Notes: a model not told the origin generated them from the sequence alone. Counted from the first letter of the stretch, positions 26,129-38,342 are shown. The stretch is DNA of 64,000 nt from Amphiduros pacificus (GCA_949316495.1 OX439010.1:6364001-6428000); one strand, 5' to 3'. A program made the numbers and translations.

Positions 26129-27356
26129 GGTGGGCATGGTACAGACGGACCTGAGTAGTGATGGGTTCTGTATAGTGGGCTGAGGGGTGCTGCCCTCTAG
26201 GTGGGCATGGTACAGACGGACCTGAGTAGTGATGGGTCCTGTATAGTGGGCTGAGGGGTGCTGCCCTCTAGGTGGGCATGGTACAGACGGACCTGAGTAG
26301 TGATGGGTCCTGTATAGTGGGCTGAGGGGTGCTGCCCTCTAGGTGGGCTGAGGGGTGCTGCCCTCTAGGTGGGCATGGTACAGACGGACCTGAGTAGTGA
26401 TGGGTCCTGTATAGTGGGCTGAGGGGTGCTGCCCTCTAGGTGGGCATGGTACAGACGGACCTGAGTAGTGATGGGTCCTGTATAGTGGGCTGAGGGGTGC
26501 TGCCCTCTAGGTGGGCATGGTACAGACGGACCTGAGTAGTGATGGGTCCTGTATAGTGGGCTGAGGGGTGCTGCCCTCTAGGTGGGCATGGTACAGACGG
26601 ACCTGAGTAGTGATGGGTCCTGTATAGTGGGTTGAGGGGTGCTGCCCTCTAGGTGGGCTGAGGGGTGCTGCCCTCTAGGTGGGCATGGTACAGACGGACC
26701 TGAGTAGTGATGGGTCCTGTATAGTGGGCTGAGGGGTGCTGCCCTCTAGGTGGGCTGAGGGCTGCTGCTCTCTAGGTGAGCATGGTACAGACGGACCTGA
26801 GTAGTGATGGGTCCTGTATAGTGGGCTGAGGGGTGCTGCCCTCTAGGTGGGCATGGTACAGACGGACCTGAGTAGTGATGGGTCCTGTATAGTGGGTTGA
26901 GGGGTGCTGCCCTCTAGGTGGGCTGAGGGGTGCTGCCCTCTAGGTGGGCATGGTACAGACGGACCTGAGTAGTGATGGGTCCTGTATAGTGGGCTGAGGG
27001 GTGCTGCCCTCTAGGTGGGCTGAGGGCTGCTGCTCTCTAGGTGAGCATGGTACAGACGGACCTGAGTAGTGATGGGTCCTGTATAGTGGGCTGAGGGGGC
27101 ATGGTACAGATGGACCTGAGTAGTGATGGGTCCTGTATAGTGGGCTGAGGGGTGCTGCCCTCTAGGTGGGCTGAGGGGTGCTGCCCTCTAGGTGAGCATG
27201 GTACAGACGGACCTGAGTAGTGATGGGTCCTGTATAGTGGGCTGAGGGGTGCTGCCCTCTAGGTGGGCTGAGGGGTGCTGCCCTCTAGGTGGGCTGAGGG
27301 GTGCTGCCCTCTAGGTGGGCTGAGTGGTTCTGCCCTCTAGGTGGGCATGGTACAGA
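26129..27356. repeat. composite minisatellite: 71-bp unit with extra 26-bp sub-units
   Basis: About 15 copies carry ggtgggcatggtacagacgg, acctgagtagtgatgggtcc, tgtatagtgg and end in a 26-bp tail, gctgaggggtgctgccctct plus aggtgg. The tail is repeated alone one to four times between some 71-bp units. About 22 copies of a tgccctctag or tgctctctag core are present. On the minus strand that core (ctagagggcagc) matches the CTCF core. Confidence 0.97.
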
Positions 27357-28587
27357 CGGAGTAGCGACGGGTCCTGACATCTCACGTACACGGTGCGCAC
27401 GCCTCTCTCACCCACGTGTCACTCTGCCTGCCACTCACGCATCACAACCAAAATGTGACCAATTACCCTCACTGATGAAGTGGCATCCAATAAAGATGTT
27501 CCCATTCTTGACTACCAGGTATCACCCTGCGCTGTCACCTCATCTCATCTTATCTCACATATCCTCATATTCTGTCAGGTAATCTATTTCTGCCGTCTGC
27601 TATATTTTCTGCATTTGGCATAAATATGTCATGTTCTTTTGCTTTGCTTCGTTTTCTCCCAGAGGCCAAAATAGCGACACCTAGTGTCACATTTGCTACA
27701 AATCCGGTTCCCGAGGCCCGTGGTATTTGTCAGATTGCCCTGTTCTACATCTTTTTACTTCATTCTGAAGACAAATCCTTATTAAACAGGGAATTATTTA
27801 TACAATCAAATGGGACAAATACATTGTTGTAAGTACTTGACTGTCGCCTAATGTGAATCATAAATAATTTGTGAGCATAAAATCTCTTACGATAAATATC
27901 TATTATTGTGGAAATGCTTTTCACTACAAAAGTGTGCAGGATTAATATTTGTTTCTGAAAGCTATTGATGATGAATCCATTTCTACTCAGGGATCGCCCT
28001 CGTTGATTCATAAACCATTCCGAATGCAGACTTTGTCAGCTTCCAAACATCTTCCTGGCCTAGAATCCCTTATTACCTACATGTTGATGTGATTAAAGAA
28101 TATGTATCACTCTTGGTACAGAACAGTTAAACAGGTAAAATATCATGAATATTTGTGCTAGTATACACCAATGTCTTCCACAAACAACATCCGATAAATG
28201 CCAATAGGCGTCGAGTTTCAATTTAATCACCTTCCCTTTCATATATCAAAGATCGTTTATCCATATGTCTTTAACAACTTTTTTGCAAACTTACGTGCAA
28301 AGAATGTTTTCAAAATCCGATGTAGTCCGATTTGATAAATTGAGACTTTCCTTTCTAAGTCTCTATTAATTGTAAATACCGAATTGTTCATGATAAATGA
28401 GTTATATTCATTGCTCCATGGTTTAAGTTTTTCGGCTTCAGGCATGTGCTGAATATTGAAAATGCTAAGTGGCCATATTTTATCGGGGGCTTGTGTAGAA
28501 GCTGACATATCGCACTTGATCATTAATTACCAGACTAAGTAACTAGGAGTTATAAATACGCTGTTCTTCCCCTCCAGCACAGACAGG
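27357..28587. other. unique sequence, no supported gene
   Basis: Donor-like ccag|gtatca and gtcag|gtaatc occur near 27520 and 27578 in an open frame starting inside the array; unsupported. Confidence 0.5.
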
Positions 28588-28726
28588 TAATCTCCATATT
28601 TCCCATAGGGCAGAAATCATATTACTATTCCAGCCGGAAGACACAGTTAATGTGCAGTTAATGGAAGTTTGGAGAACATTTAAATGGTTCGATGACCCCG
28701 CGACATATTGATCCGATGCATATGCG
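28588..28726. other. left flank of the 50-bp array
   Basis: The flank follows ttcttcccctccag and acagacag|gtaatc, a splice-acceptor-like and donor-like pair only nine bases apart. No exon can be supported. Confidence 0.4.
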
Positions 28727-30832
28727 GATGTCCATCCTCCCGGCCTGAACTCAGCCCTCGGTTACTGCACTTCAGCAATGTCCATCCTTCCTGCCTGAAC
28801 CCGGCCCTCGGTTACTGCACTTCAGCAATGTCCATCCTCCCTGCCTGAACTCAGCCCTCGGTTACTGCACTTCAGCAATGTCCATCCTCCCTGCCTGAAC
28901 TCAACCCTCGGTTACTGCACTTCAGCAATGTCCATCCTCCCTGCCTGAACCTAACCCTCGGTTAATGCACTTCAGCAATGTCCATCCTTCCTGCCTGAAC
29001 TCAGCCCTCGGTTACTTCACTTCAGCAATGTCCATCCTCCCTGCCTGCACCCGGCCCCCGGTTACTACACTTTAGTAATGTCCATCCTCCCTGCCTGAAC
29101 TCAGACCCCGGTTACTGCACTTCAGCAATGTCCATCCTCCCTGCCTGCACCCGGCCCTCGGTTACTTCACTTCAGCAATGTCCATCCTCCCTGCCTGAAC
29201 TCAGACCCCGGTTACTGCACTTCAGCAATGTCCATCCTCCCTGCCTGCACTCAGCCCTCGGTTATTACACTTCAGCAATGTCCATCTTCGCTGCCTGCAC
29301 CCAGCCCTCGATTACTGCACTTCAGCAATGTCCATCCTCCCTGCCTGCATTCAGCCCTCGATTACTTCACTTCAGCAATGTCCATCCTCCCTGCCTGTAC
29401 CCGGCCCTCGGTTACTGCACTTCAGCAATGCCCATCCTCACTGCCTGCACTCAGCCCCTGGTTACTTCACTTCAGCAATGTCCATCCTCGCTGCCTGAAC
29501 TCAGCCCCCGGTTACTGCACTTCAGCAATGTCCATCCTCCCTGCCTGCACTCAGCCCTCGATTACTTCACTTCAGCAATGTCCATCCTCCCTGCCTGTAC
29601 CCGGCCCTCGGTTACTGCACTTCAGCAATGTCCATCCTCCCTGCCTGCATTCAGCCCCCGGTTACTTCACTTCAGCAATGTCCATCCTCCCTGCCTGTAC
29701 CCTGCCCTCGGTTACTGCACTTCAGCAATGTCCATCCTCCCTGCCTGCATTCAGCCCCCAGTTTCTTCACTTCAGCAATGTCCATCCTCCCTGCCTGCAC
29801 CCAGCCCCTGGTTACTTCACTTCAGCAATGTCCATCCTCCCTGCCTGCACCCGGCCCTTGGTTCCTGCACTTCAGCAATGTCCATCCTCCCTGCCTGCAC
29901 TCAGCGCCCGGTTACTTCACTTCAGCAATGTCCATCCTCCCTGCCTGAACTCAGCCCCTGGTTACTTCACTTCAGCAATGTCCATCCTTCCTGCCTGAAC
30001 TCAGCCCTCGGTTACTGCACTTCAGCAATGTCTATCCTCCCTGCCTGCACTCAGCTCTCGGTTACTGCACTTCAGCAATGTCCATCCTCCCTGCCTGCAC
30101 TCAGCCCTCGGTTATTACACTTCAGCAATGTCCATCTTCGCTGCCTGCACCCAGCCCTCGGTTACTGCACTTCAGCAATGTCTATCCTCCCTGCCTGCAC
30201 TCAGCTCTCGGTTACTGCACTTCAGCAATGCCCATCCTCGCTGCCTGCACTCAGCCCCCGGTTACTTCACTTCAGCAATGTCCATCCTCGCTGCCTGAAC
30301 TCAGCCCTCGGTTACTGCACTTCAGCAATGTCCATCCTCCCTGCCTGCACTCAGCCCCCGGTTACTTCACTTCAGCAATGTCCATCCTCCCTGCCTGAAC
30401 TCAGCCCCTGGTTACTTCACTTCAGCAATGTCCATCCTTCCTGCCTGCACTCAGCCCCCGGTTACTTCACTTCAGCAATGTCCATCCTTCCTGCCTGCAC
30501 TCAGCCCTCGGTTACTTCACTTCAGCAATGTCCATCCTCCCTGCCTGCACCCGGCCCCCGGTTACTTCACTTCAGCAATGTCCATCCTTCCTGCCTGCAC
30601 TCAGCCCCCGGTTACTTCACTTCAGCAATGTCCATCCTTCCTGCCTGCACTCAGCCCCTGGTTACTTCACTTCAGCAATGTCCATCCTTCCTGCCTGCAC
30701 TCAGCCCTCGGTTACTTCACCTCAGCAATGTCCATCTTTCCTGCCTGCACCCGGCCCTCGGTTACTTCATTTCAGCAATGTCCATCCTTCCTGCCTAAAT
30801 TCAGGCATGAGTTGTTATATGTCAGCAATATT
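28727..30832. repeat. minisatellite, 50-bp unit, about 42 copies
   Basis: The unit is tccatcctccctgcctgcac, tcagccctcggttacttcac, ttcagcaatg. Length is almost constant at exactly 50 bp. As 50 bp shifts frame, a stop-free 150-bp super-period yields a 556-codon frame that I regard as non-coding. Marker variants recur 800 and 850 bp apart, showing block duplication. Confidence 0.97.
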
Positions 30833-33152
30833 GTCCTTCAAGTATTCAACAGTGCACATATTTTTGGAAAAATTTGGTAAAATGTCCTCACAAAACAAGT
30901 GCTTGTTTAAGTGTAAATAGCCATGGTACATTACTATTATTTTGCAGATATCATAATAATGTCAGAACTTTGGTCATGGTGTAGACTTGATCACAAATGG
31001 GACCACGACTCTCTTTATAATCTCAACTGACCTTTGCTAGATAGAACAAGGACCTATACTTGATTATATTCATTGACCACAAACAAACTATATTTAGTTA
31101 CAGGACTCTTAGTCAAGGAAACCATAAACTGATAAACAACAGCAGACGAGTTTGTCAATCTCGACAAGCATCCTTGATACCTACATAGGGCGCAGATATA
31201 TAGTTTCTTGAACGGATAAGACTAATTGTCTGTTATCCGAAACAAATATTTTTACTTTGTTGAGTTGTTTGTCAAAAAACGTCTTTATGTTTATGAAAAG
31301 TTCGAATCTCCTGAAACCTGGAACTTGTGTGTGGCAGTGTTTTTCCGTCATATCAGAAAATGGTTAATGATCCAGCTAATGGTACAGTGGAGGGTGTGAT
31401 GTGGGGCACTCCAGGCAGTGGCGTTAATCATTAGCACCCCACTGCCCATCTGTTTCCGCATCCTGTCTCAATTAAGCCCAAAGAAATTCCCACCTTACCC
31501 CAGGTGAATCAGCTCACTTCATAAGAACACCAATGCCCAATTGTAAAAATCAGTCAGAACTTGGTTTGATATTTTTCAATTCAAATTTCACAAGGGAAAT
31601 GCATCATTGATATTTTCATTGTAATTGACAAAGGACTTTTGTTACCATTGTAATTGGCAAAGGACTTTTGTTATCTAAAATGTATTTTATAATGTCTTAT
31701 AGTTTTAATTGTGCCATACCGGATAGGAAATATATACTGTCAAATCTGAAGGAGCGTCGAGTGGGCATCGCATAGTTTTATTCGTTAGCATGGCGGCCAT
31801 AGCTCATTTGTTGCGCTAATTTACTGCATTTGTGTAACAAGCCCCACTTGATTAATCAACAAAGCGTCTGCCTCCCCGAACCAACTTTCCAAACTTTGTG
31901 ATGTCTCAACTACGCCTCTGCATGAGAAAAGTTAATAGGTCACACAGGCACTTCACGTCTTATGTTATATACCCCGGATGATTTGTCACCAAACACCTTT
32001 TGGTCAGACAGTCTTATTGATACACTAGTGACACGTTTTTTTTATGTAAGAAAGTGGTCAAAGACAAGATGCCCTCTTTGTGAAAGTCACAATTTGTGAG
32101 GGGACACATGTTGATGTGGACACGTCCCTGTTGGCGTATTATTCAGTCAAAACCACCTGTGCCTTGCCCTAATCTCTGTGAAACATGACTGATCACGTCA
32201 GACCTGCCATGTCTTAATTACACGAAACAAGAGAGGAAGCAGCTCAGATCCCTCACTCACCCCAAGGTCAAGCGGCCATCTGTAATATTCATACGCAATG
32301 TGGTGTCACACAAATGGTACATCCGGACTTCTATCGAAAAGTAGTGCAGAAGCATAGTAAGTACTAGGTGACTCGAAGGAAACACTCGGCGCTTCAGAAT
32401 AATCCTTTTATAATGAAAGCATCATGGCCGGGAATTAAATCAATGATGATTTCCTGTGGTCATAAGATTTATACCCTGTCATAAACAAACATTGATGCGC
32501 ACTTACAGGCAGCTGCGTCTGTGTGCGGAGTGATATATCGCGGTGATGCGGCAACTTGCTGAGCCCTGAATCTGTGATTTGCTGGCCTAGTTATGGTAGA
32601 TTGGAGCATTAGTGTTGGACAAATGTGATCATTGTATCTGGCCACCTTGGCATGTACCGATATGATAGCATTATATTCCCATGTATGATTAATTACTAGT
32701 TGTAGGTCCCACATTGAACGGCAAGCCAATACGTGCTCTATGAGGACCCTCCCACAAAATGCTGTTAAAGTACACAGCCTTAGTGGTAATGTATCCGGGC
32801 TTCAGTCCTGTAGTATGAAACGTTCTATTTGCATGTACGGTTCTATTCCTTAAAGTCAATCTTTAAATGTATTTTTATAACAAGATTATTGACATACTGA
32901 CAAGAATGAATTGCTAATCGATTAAATTGCTGAATCCTGAATTGCTGTGTCCAATGTACCAGTGGCCTCCTTGCCTGAAAAGAATAGACAAAATTTATTT
33001 CAGCTGCATAATTTCATCACTTTACAGCCTTGAGTTTATCTTGGGAGACGTATGTAAGGTCACACCAAATCTGACTGAAAGGGCTTTAATCTATAGGACT
33101 TACAAATAATGCATGGTATAGACCCATGTAGCGCGATGAGCACTTGGGGGGG
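30833..33152. other. unique sequence, no supported gene
   Basis: A B-box-like agttcgaatctcc at about 31301-31313 has no A box. Otherwise only the 29-bp duplication, listed separately. Confidence 0.6.
31617..31674. repeat. 29-bp tandem duplication
   Basis: Two copies of cattgtaattgacaaaggac then ttttgtta, differing by one or two bases. Confidence 0.93.
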
Positions 33153-34230
33153 TCTCTACTGTGGCACTCTCCACTGTGACGCTCTCCACTGTGGCGCTCT
33201 CCACTGTGACGCTCTCCACTGTGGCGCTCTCCATTGTGGTGCTCTTCACTGTGGTGCTCTCCACTGTGACGCTGTCCATTGTGGCACTCTCCACTGTGAC
33301 GCTCTCCACTGTGGTGCTCTCCACTGTGACGCTGTCCATTGTGGCACTCTCCACTGTGACGCTCTCCACTGTGGTGCTCTCCACTGTGACGCTGTCCATT
33401 GTGGCACTCTCCACTGTGACGCTCTCCACTGTGGTGCTCTCCACTGTGGTGCTTTCCACTGTGGTGCTTTCCACTGTGGTGCTCTCCACTGTGGCACTTT
33501 CCACTGTGGTGCTCTCCACTGTGGCGCTCTCCACTGTGACGCTGTCCATTGTGGCACTCTCCACTGTGGCGCTCTCCACTGTGGCGCTCTTCACTGTGGC
33601 GCTCTCCACTGTGGCGCTCTCCACTGTGGTGCTCTCCACTGTGGCGCTCTCCACTGTGGTGCTCTCTACTGTGGTGCTCTCCACTGTGATGATCTCCACT
33701 GTGGCGCTCTCCACTGTGGCACTCTCCACTGTGGCGCTCTCCACTGTGGCACTCTCCACTGTGGAGCTCTCCACTGTGTCACTCTCCACTGTCGCTTTCT
33801 CCACTGTCGCACTCTCCACTGTCGCGCTCTCCACTGTGGTGCTCTCTACTGTGGTGCTCTCCACTGTGATGATCTCCACTGTGGCGCTCTCCACTGTGAC
33901 ACTCTCCACTGTGGCGCTCTCCACTGTGGCACTCTCCACTGTGGCGCTCTCCACTGTGGCACTCTCCACTGTCGCGCTCTCCACTGTCGCGCTCTCCTCT
34001 GTGGCACTCTCCACTGTGGCACTCTCCACTGTGGCACTCTCCATTGTGGTGCTCTCTGTGGCGCACTACACTGTGACACTCTCTACTGTGGTGCTCTCCA
34101 CTGTCGCTCTCTCCACTGTCGTGCTCTCCTCTGTGGCACTCTCCACTGTGGTACTCTCCATTGTGGTGCTCTCCTCTGTGGCGCACTACACTGTGACGCT
34201 CTCCACTGTGACGCTCTCCACTGCGGCACT
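33153..34230. repeat. minisatellite, 15-bp unit, about 72 copies
   Basis: The unit is ctctccactgtggcg, with variants gtgac, gtggt, gtcgc. Each unit holds the near-palindrome ccactgtgg. Because 15 is a multiple of three and no frame has a stop, most frames stay open (432, 408 and 314 codons). Exact 60-bp blocks are repeated three times at about 33260-33440. Confidence 0.97.
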
Positions 34231-34301
34231 GACATTGGAGCAGGAATACTTCACCCGGGTTGTCATAATACCATTAGCAAGCGAGGAGAGCTGTGTGTGT
34301 T

Positions 34302-34327
34302 GGGGGGGGGGGGGGGGGGAGGGGGGG
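34302..34327 (+). repeat. poly(G) tract
   Basis: Eighteen G, one A, then seven G, 70 bp right of the 15-bp array. Could form G-quadruplex structures; also a common site of assembly length error. Confidence 0.95.
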
Positions 34328-34683
34328 CTGAAGGTGGTCAGCTTTCTGTGGTGGAGTTGGTGTCTCTGGCTAAAGCTGGCTGGATAGCAGAGACACATGC
34401 ACAGTGAAACCCTCCATCACCCAAATTGTTTTTGTAGGGAAATTTTTTTTTTTGATTAATTTTAAAAGGAATGGTTTTCAATGTTTAATTTCGGCTCATT
34501 TGGATGTTAGCGTGAAAGCAAGTTAGAGTATACAGATAATAGTTTGGGATTATTTATATGACATTTTGCTAATTAATGTTCTTCTTTTTATATCAGTATG
34601 CGGGAATAGTACATTTCAGACATTTTGTATCGGTTTTCTGCAATGCAAAGTTCATGTTTGTATTAGTTCCTCTGGTTTTGCAG

Positions 34684-34876
34684 TCACAGAGTTAGACTAA
34701 ATAAAAGGTTTTGTCTCGGCTATCGTGAGTGATATTTTATGACTGTCACCATGGAGAGTAAACATCCTGTGCAGGTAGACGAATATGACAGTAATAGCTA
34801 TAAATGTGCATCCCGCCGTCTGACATCAAAGGCCCCGCCAAGCCGGTCACACAATCTGGTCAAAGGTAGACTTCAG
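34684..34876 (+). CDS. candidate start-codon exon of an unrecognised gene
   Basis: Three independent signals agree. A strong acceptor (ttcctctggttttgcag) ends at 34683. Two in-frame ATGs follow, at 34739 and 34751, the second in a near-perfect context (caccATGg). A strong donor (cttcag|gtaagc) closes the exon at 34876 in phase 0. In-frame stops (taa at 34701) lie upstream, so the exon would hold 5' UTR plus 42 or 46 codons: MESKHPVQVDEYDSNSYKC and onward, basic and Ser-rich, ending KGRLQ. The ORF has more CpG than its flanks. No family was recognised. It is not in frame with the KCNMB-like exon at 42765. Joining to the acceptor at 38342 would give twelve more codons and a stop, a very small protein. 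It could be an alternative 5' exon or a separate small gene. Confidence 0.4.
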
Positions 34877-35235
34877 GTAAGCCACAGAATCAACATCATA
34901 AAAACGTCTGTAGCGCTCCCTTGTGACACTATTGTTCTCCTGTATCCAAGGAAGCCATATATATTGTATAATTCTGTGGAACTAGAAAAGCTTGACACAC
35001 AAATAACGTCAGTATTAGGTGGAACAGATCCCTTTGTCAGGATGACAGGCTTCAAATGATGTTTCTTACAGCTTCCCTCAGATGTCATCGCATTAGTTTT
35101 TGGTCTGAGGATATCGACAGGTCAGAATATTTGGTGAACAATTCTTCTCATTTATGTCCAATATTAGATTGTCTTACCATTTCATGTCAGTTATGTAACA
35201 AAGTCACGATGGTCACAGGCATTTATTACTGACTG

Positions 35236-35787
35236 GCTGGTTCATGTGATGTTCAGGTTGACTGTATCATGTGATATTTGGGTTGACGGTTTCGTGTGAT
35301 ATTCAGGTTGACTGTTTCGTGTGATATCCGGGTTGACTGTTTCCGGTAATATTCAGGTTGACTGTTTCGTGTGATATTCAGGTTGACTGTTTCATGTGAT
35401 ATTCGGGTTGACTGTTCCGTGTGATATTCAGGTTGACTGTTTCGTGTGATATTCGGGTTGACTGTTTCGTGTGATATTTGGGTTGACTGTTTTGTGTGAT
35501 ATCTGGGTTGACTGTTTCGGGTGATATTTAGGTTGACTGTTTCGGGTGATATTCAGGTTGACTGTTTCGGGTGATATTTAGGTTGACTGTTTCGTGTGAT
35601 ATCCAGGTTGACTGTTTCCTGTGATATTCGGGTTGACCGTTTAGTGTGATTTTCGGGTTTACTGTTTCGTGTGGTATTCGGGTTGACTGTTTCGTGTGAT
35701 ATTTAGGTTGACTGGTCTGTGTGATAACCGGGTTAACTGTTTAATGAATTGTTTGGGTTGACTGTTTTGTGTGATATTTGGGTTGAT
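35236..35787. repeat. minisatellite, 25-bp unit, about 22 copies (family shared with 46208-46510)
   Basis: The unit is ttgactgtttcgtgtgatat then tcggg, with ttagg and tcagg endings. Homogeneous in the middle and diverged at the right edge. Confidence 0.96.
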
Positions 35788-35837
35788 CATCGACTTTATC
35801 TCACCATCATGGGATATCAGATATGAAGAATTTATAT

Positions 35838-36123
35838 TAAGACAATAACATAATACACACATCTAAACCATTGGCCACATCAAACACTGGCCACTATTCC
35901 CAAGTCCAACGTCAAAATAGACTTGAATTCTACTGTTGTCAGGAGTAGCATCGCATTGTCCATCATATCTAAGTTACTACTAAGACAATAACATAATACA
36001 CACATCTAAACCATTGGCCACATCAAACACTGGCCACTATTCCCAAGTCCAACGTCAAAATAGACTTGAATTCTACTGTTGTCAGGAGTAGCATCGCATT
36101 GTCCATCATATCTAAGTTACTAC
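35838..36123. repeat. perfect 143-bp tandem duplication
   Basis: Two adjacent copies (35838-35980, 35981-36123) look identical base for base. A third copy begins (taagaca at 36124) and stops. Recent duplication or assembly artefact. Confidence 0.97.
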
Positions 36124-36466
36124 TAAGACAGAACTCGATCTCCGGCAATAGCTTTTAAAGAAGCAATGTGCCTTTCGCTTCAGCATATTCGCTGCATGGC
36201 TTTTTAGAAAAAAGCCTTTGTTGCTTCTTGATCTCAGCATTACTTCGCCATTGTTTTTTGCGAGTTTGCGCACTGAGGTGGTGAGTGGGTCAGCCTATTC
36301 AAAGGTGTGACAGCAAGGGAGCTGTCAATGACGTAATTCGACGTTCGCCCCTTTGTGTAGCCATGACGTCATCGTCTAAATGTCATCTTGGGTCGTAAAG
36401 TGCACTGTCAGCAGACAAACTGAAGAATATATGTCCCCAATAACACAGGGGTCTGTATTTAGGATT

Positions 36467-36857
36467 AGTCAATCATTGGCCACTGGGCAAACTCATGGGA
36501 CTGGTCAATCACTGGTAATCGGTCAAATTCTGAGAACTGGTCAGTCATTAACTTTTGATCAAACACTGGGCACAGGTCAATCATTAGCTCCCGGCCAGAC
36601 ACTGCGCACTGGTCAATCATTAGTTCCCGGTCAGACACTGGGCACTGGTCAACCATTAGCTCCCGGTCAAACACTGAGCACTGGTCAATCATTAGATCCC
36701 GATCAGACACTGGGCACTGGTCAATCATTAGCTCCCGGCGAGACACTGAGCACTGGTCAATCATTAGCTCCCGGTCAGACGCTGGGCACTGGTCAATCAT
36801 TAGATTCCGGTCAGCCATTGAGCACTGGTCAATCATTAGCTCCCTGTCAAACACTGG
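36467..36857. repeat. minisatellite, 36-bp unit, about 11 copies
   Basis: The unit is ggtcaatcattagctcccgg then tcagacactgggcact. A multiple of three, so 176- and 129-codon frames stay open on both strands. Left copies are the most diverged and share short tracts with the 143-bp duplication 350 bp upstream. Confidence 0.96.
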
Positions 36858-38342
36858 CTGTGATACATGCGTATATTCACGGAAGGAATACTTCTAAATC
36901 AGTGTTGTGATCTGTGAGAATTGTTTTTTGCTATTTTATTATTCCACAAAGAATGTTTTATTTAACGTTAGGTGATACCACATTAAGCCACAAAGGCAGA
37001 GAGCATTTAAAATGGCGAGGATTTTATGTCAGGAGATTAGTCTATCTGTCAGGAGAAATGCTTAGCTGGTGACGGGGAGACCAGTGCAGGAGAGTTTAAG
37101 TTGCGCAGGCTCAGTCAGTGAGTACTGGGCTCGTCCGGTCTTTATGAGGCTAGCATTGCATAGGGATGGGTATCTCCCTGGACTTTGGCGTCTACAAAGC
37201 TCCAGTTTCTCATTTATTATGATACAAAATCTAAATGTCAACTTTCGGTGATCTGCAGATGCCTTTGTGCCTGTCCCGCGATATTTACCTTGTACAGATA
37301 AGAGAGACGAATATAAACATATCTGAGAGACTTTCAGCCATTTACTATTTTCATGGGGGAACGAGATTGTGGAGGAAAATGTGTAGTTAAGAGACGGCCC
37401 TAGGCATGTTGGCACGGGTGTCAACAAAATGCCACAACATAATGGAGTTGGTTATTTCAAAGTGAGGCTGAGGTCACATGACAAATCAGAATAGACGACA
37501 TGTTGAGATGAAGATCGCATGACCATGGGAAGCGTCGGATGACGTCATGGGGTACCCCTGGGCAGCGGAATCGAAGTTGTCCTGTACACATAATAGGAGA
37601 TTGGACAAAGAGGTCCTGAAAAGTCAGACGGAGGAAAATGATACGGAACGGAAATGTGGATTTTCTTGCCGCAAATGTCAATTCCACATAAAAGCTTTCT
37701 TATTATAGTGCTTGTGACAAATGTTTGGTCAAATTGTTCTCCGTGAAGGATCGCCTGCAGTGATAGTTATCTATCACACATTACGTATAAATAAGAGAAA
37801 TCTGTTCCCGACAATGGTACTCTTTGGTGGTACAATTATGGCTCAAGTACGAGGTAGACTGACGTAGAGCTACATTGATGAAGACGCCTTGACGGCACAA
37901 ATCTGTCTGAATATGAGACTGCTCAATGACGTTACACGAACACCAAATGAACGGCCCTGAGACAATCCCATGCCATATTGCATAATCAGATTAGAGGAAA
38001 AAAACGAATGAAGCAATATATTGATATTGCCAGGTAATCTGTGCAATAAACGTATTGTCACATACAATCCTTCTACAATTGTTTTTTTTTATTATACATG
38101 GAAAATAAAACCAATACTTTAGTTGTTCTTTGTTCAGTGTACAAACTATGGTCTGGTATGAAATCACATGAATCTAATAAAATCTTACTGCTTTTATTCC
38201 AGAAAATCTGGAATCAGACCACGAAGTAATTTGGAATATTCAACACAATCTGGAATCATGTTATTGGTGTTTCATGTGATCTGGAATCAAACCATTTCTT
38301 AATATTTTTTTACAGTGATATTATCCCTCTCCATTTTTGTAG
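36858..38342. other. unique sequence
   Basis: A 121-codon minus frame (37062-37427) has a donor-like tacaag|gtaaat but no ATG near its start. Three loose atctggaatca repeats lie at 38207-38290. Confidence 0.5.

Noticed and set aside
29128-30798. 556-codon + strand open frame in the 50-bp array
   Set aside because: It arises from a stop-free 150-bp super-period of a repeat whose length shifts frame. Other frames are equally open and no splice or start signals mark it.
31301-31313. B-box-like agttcgaatctcc as a tRNA or SINE
   Set aside because: No A box or tRNA fold at the right spacing.
33100-34407. 432-, 408- and 314-codon frames on both strands
   Set aside because: All are translations of one 15-bp unit in different frames, giving five-residue repeats.
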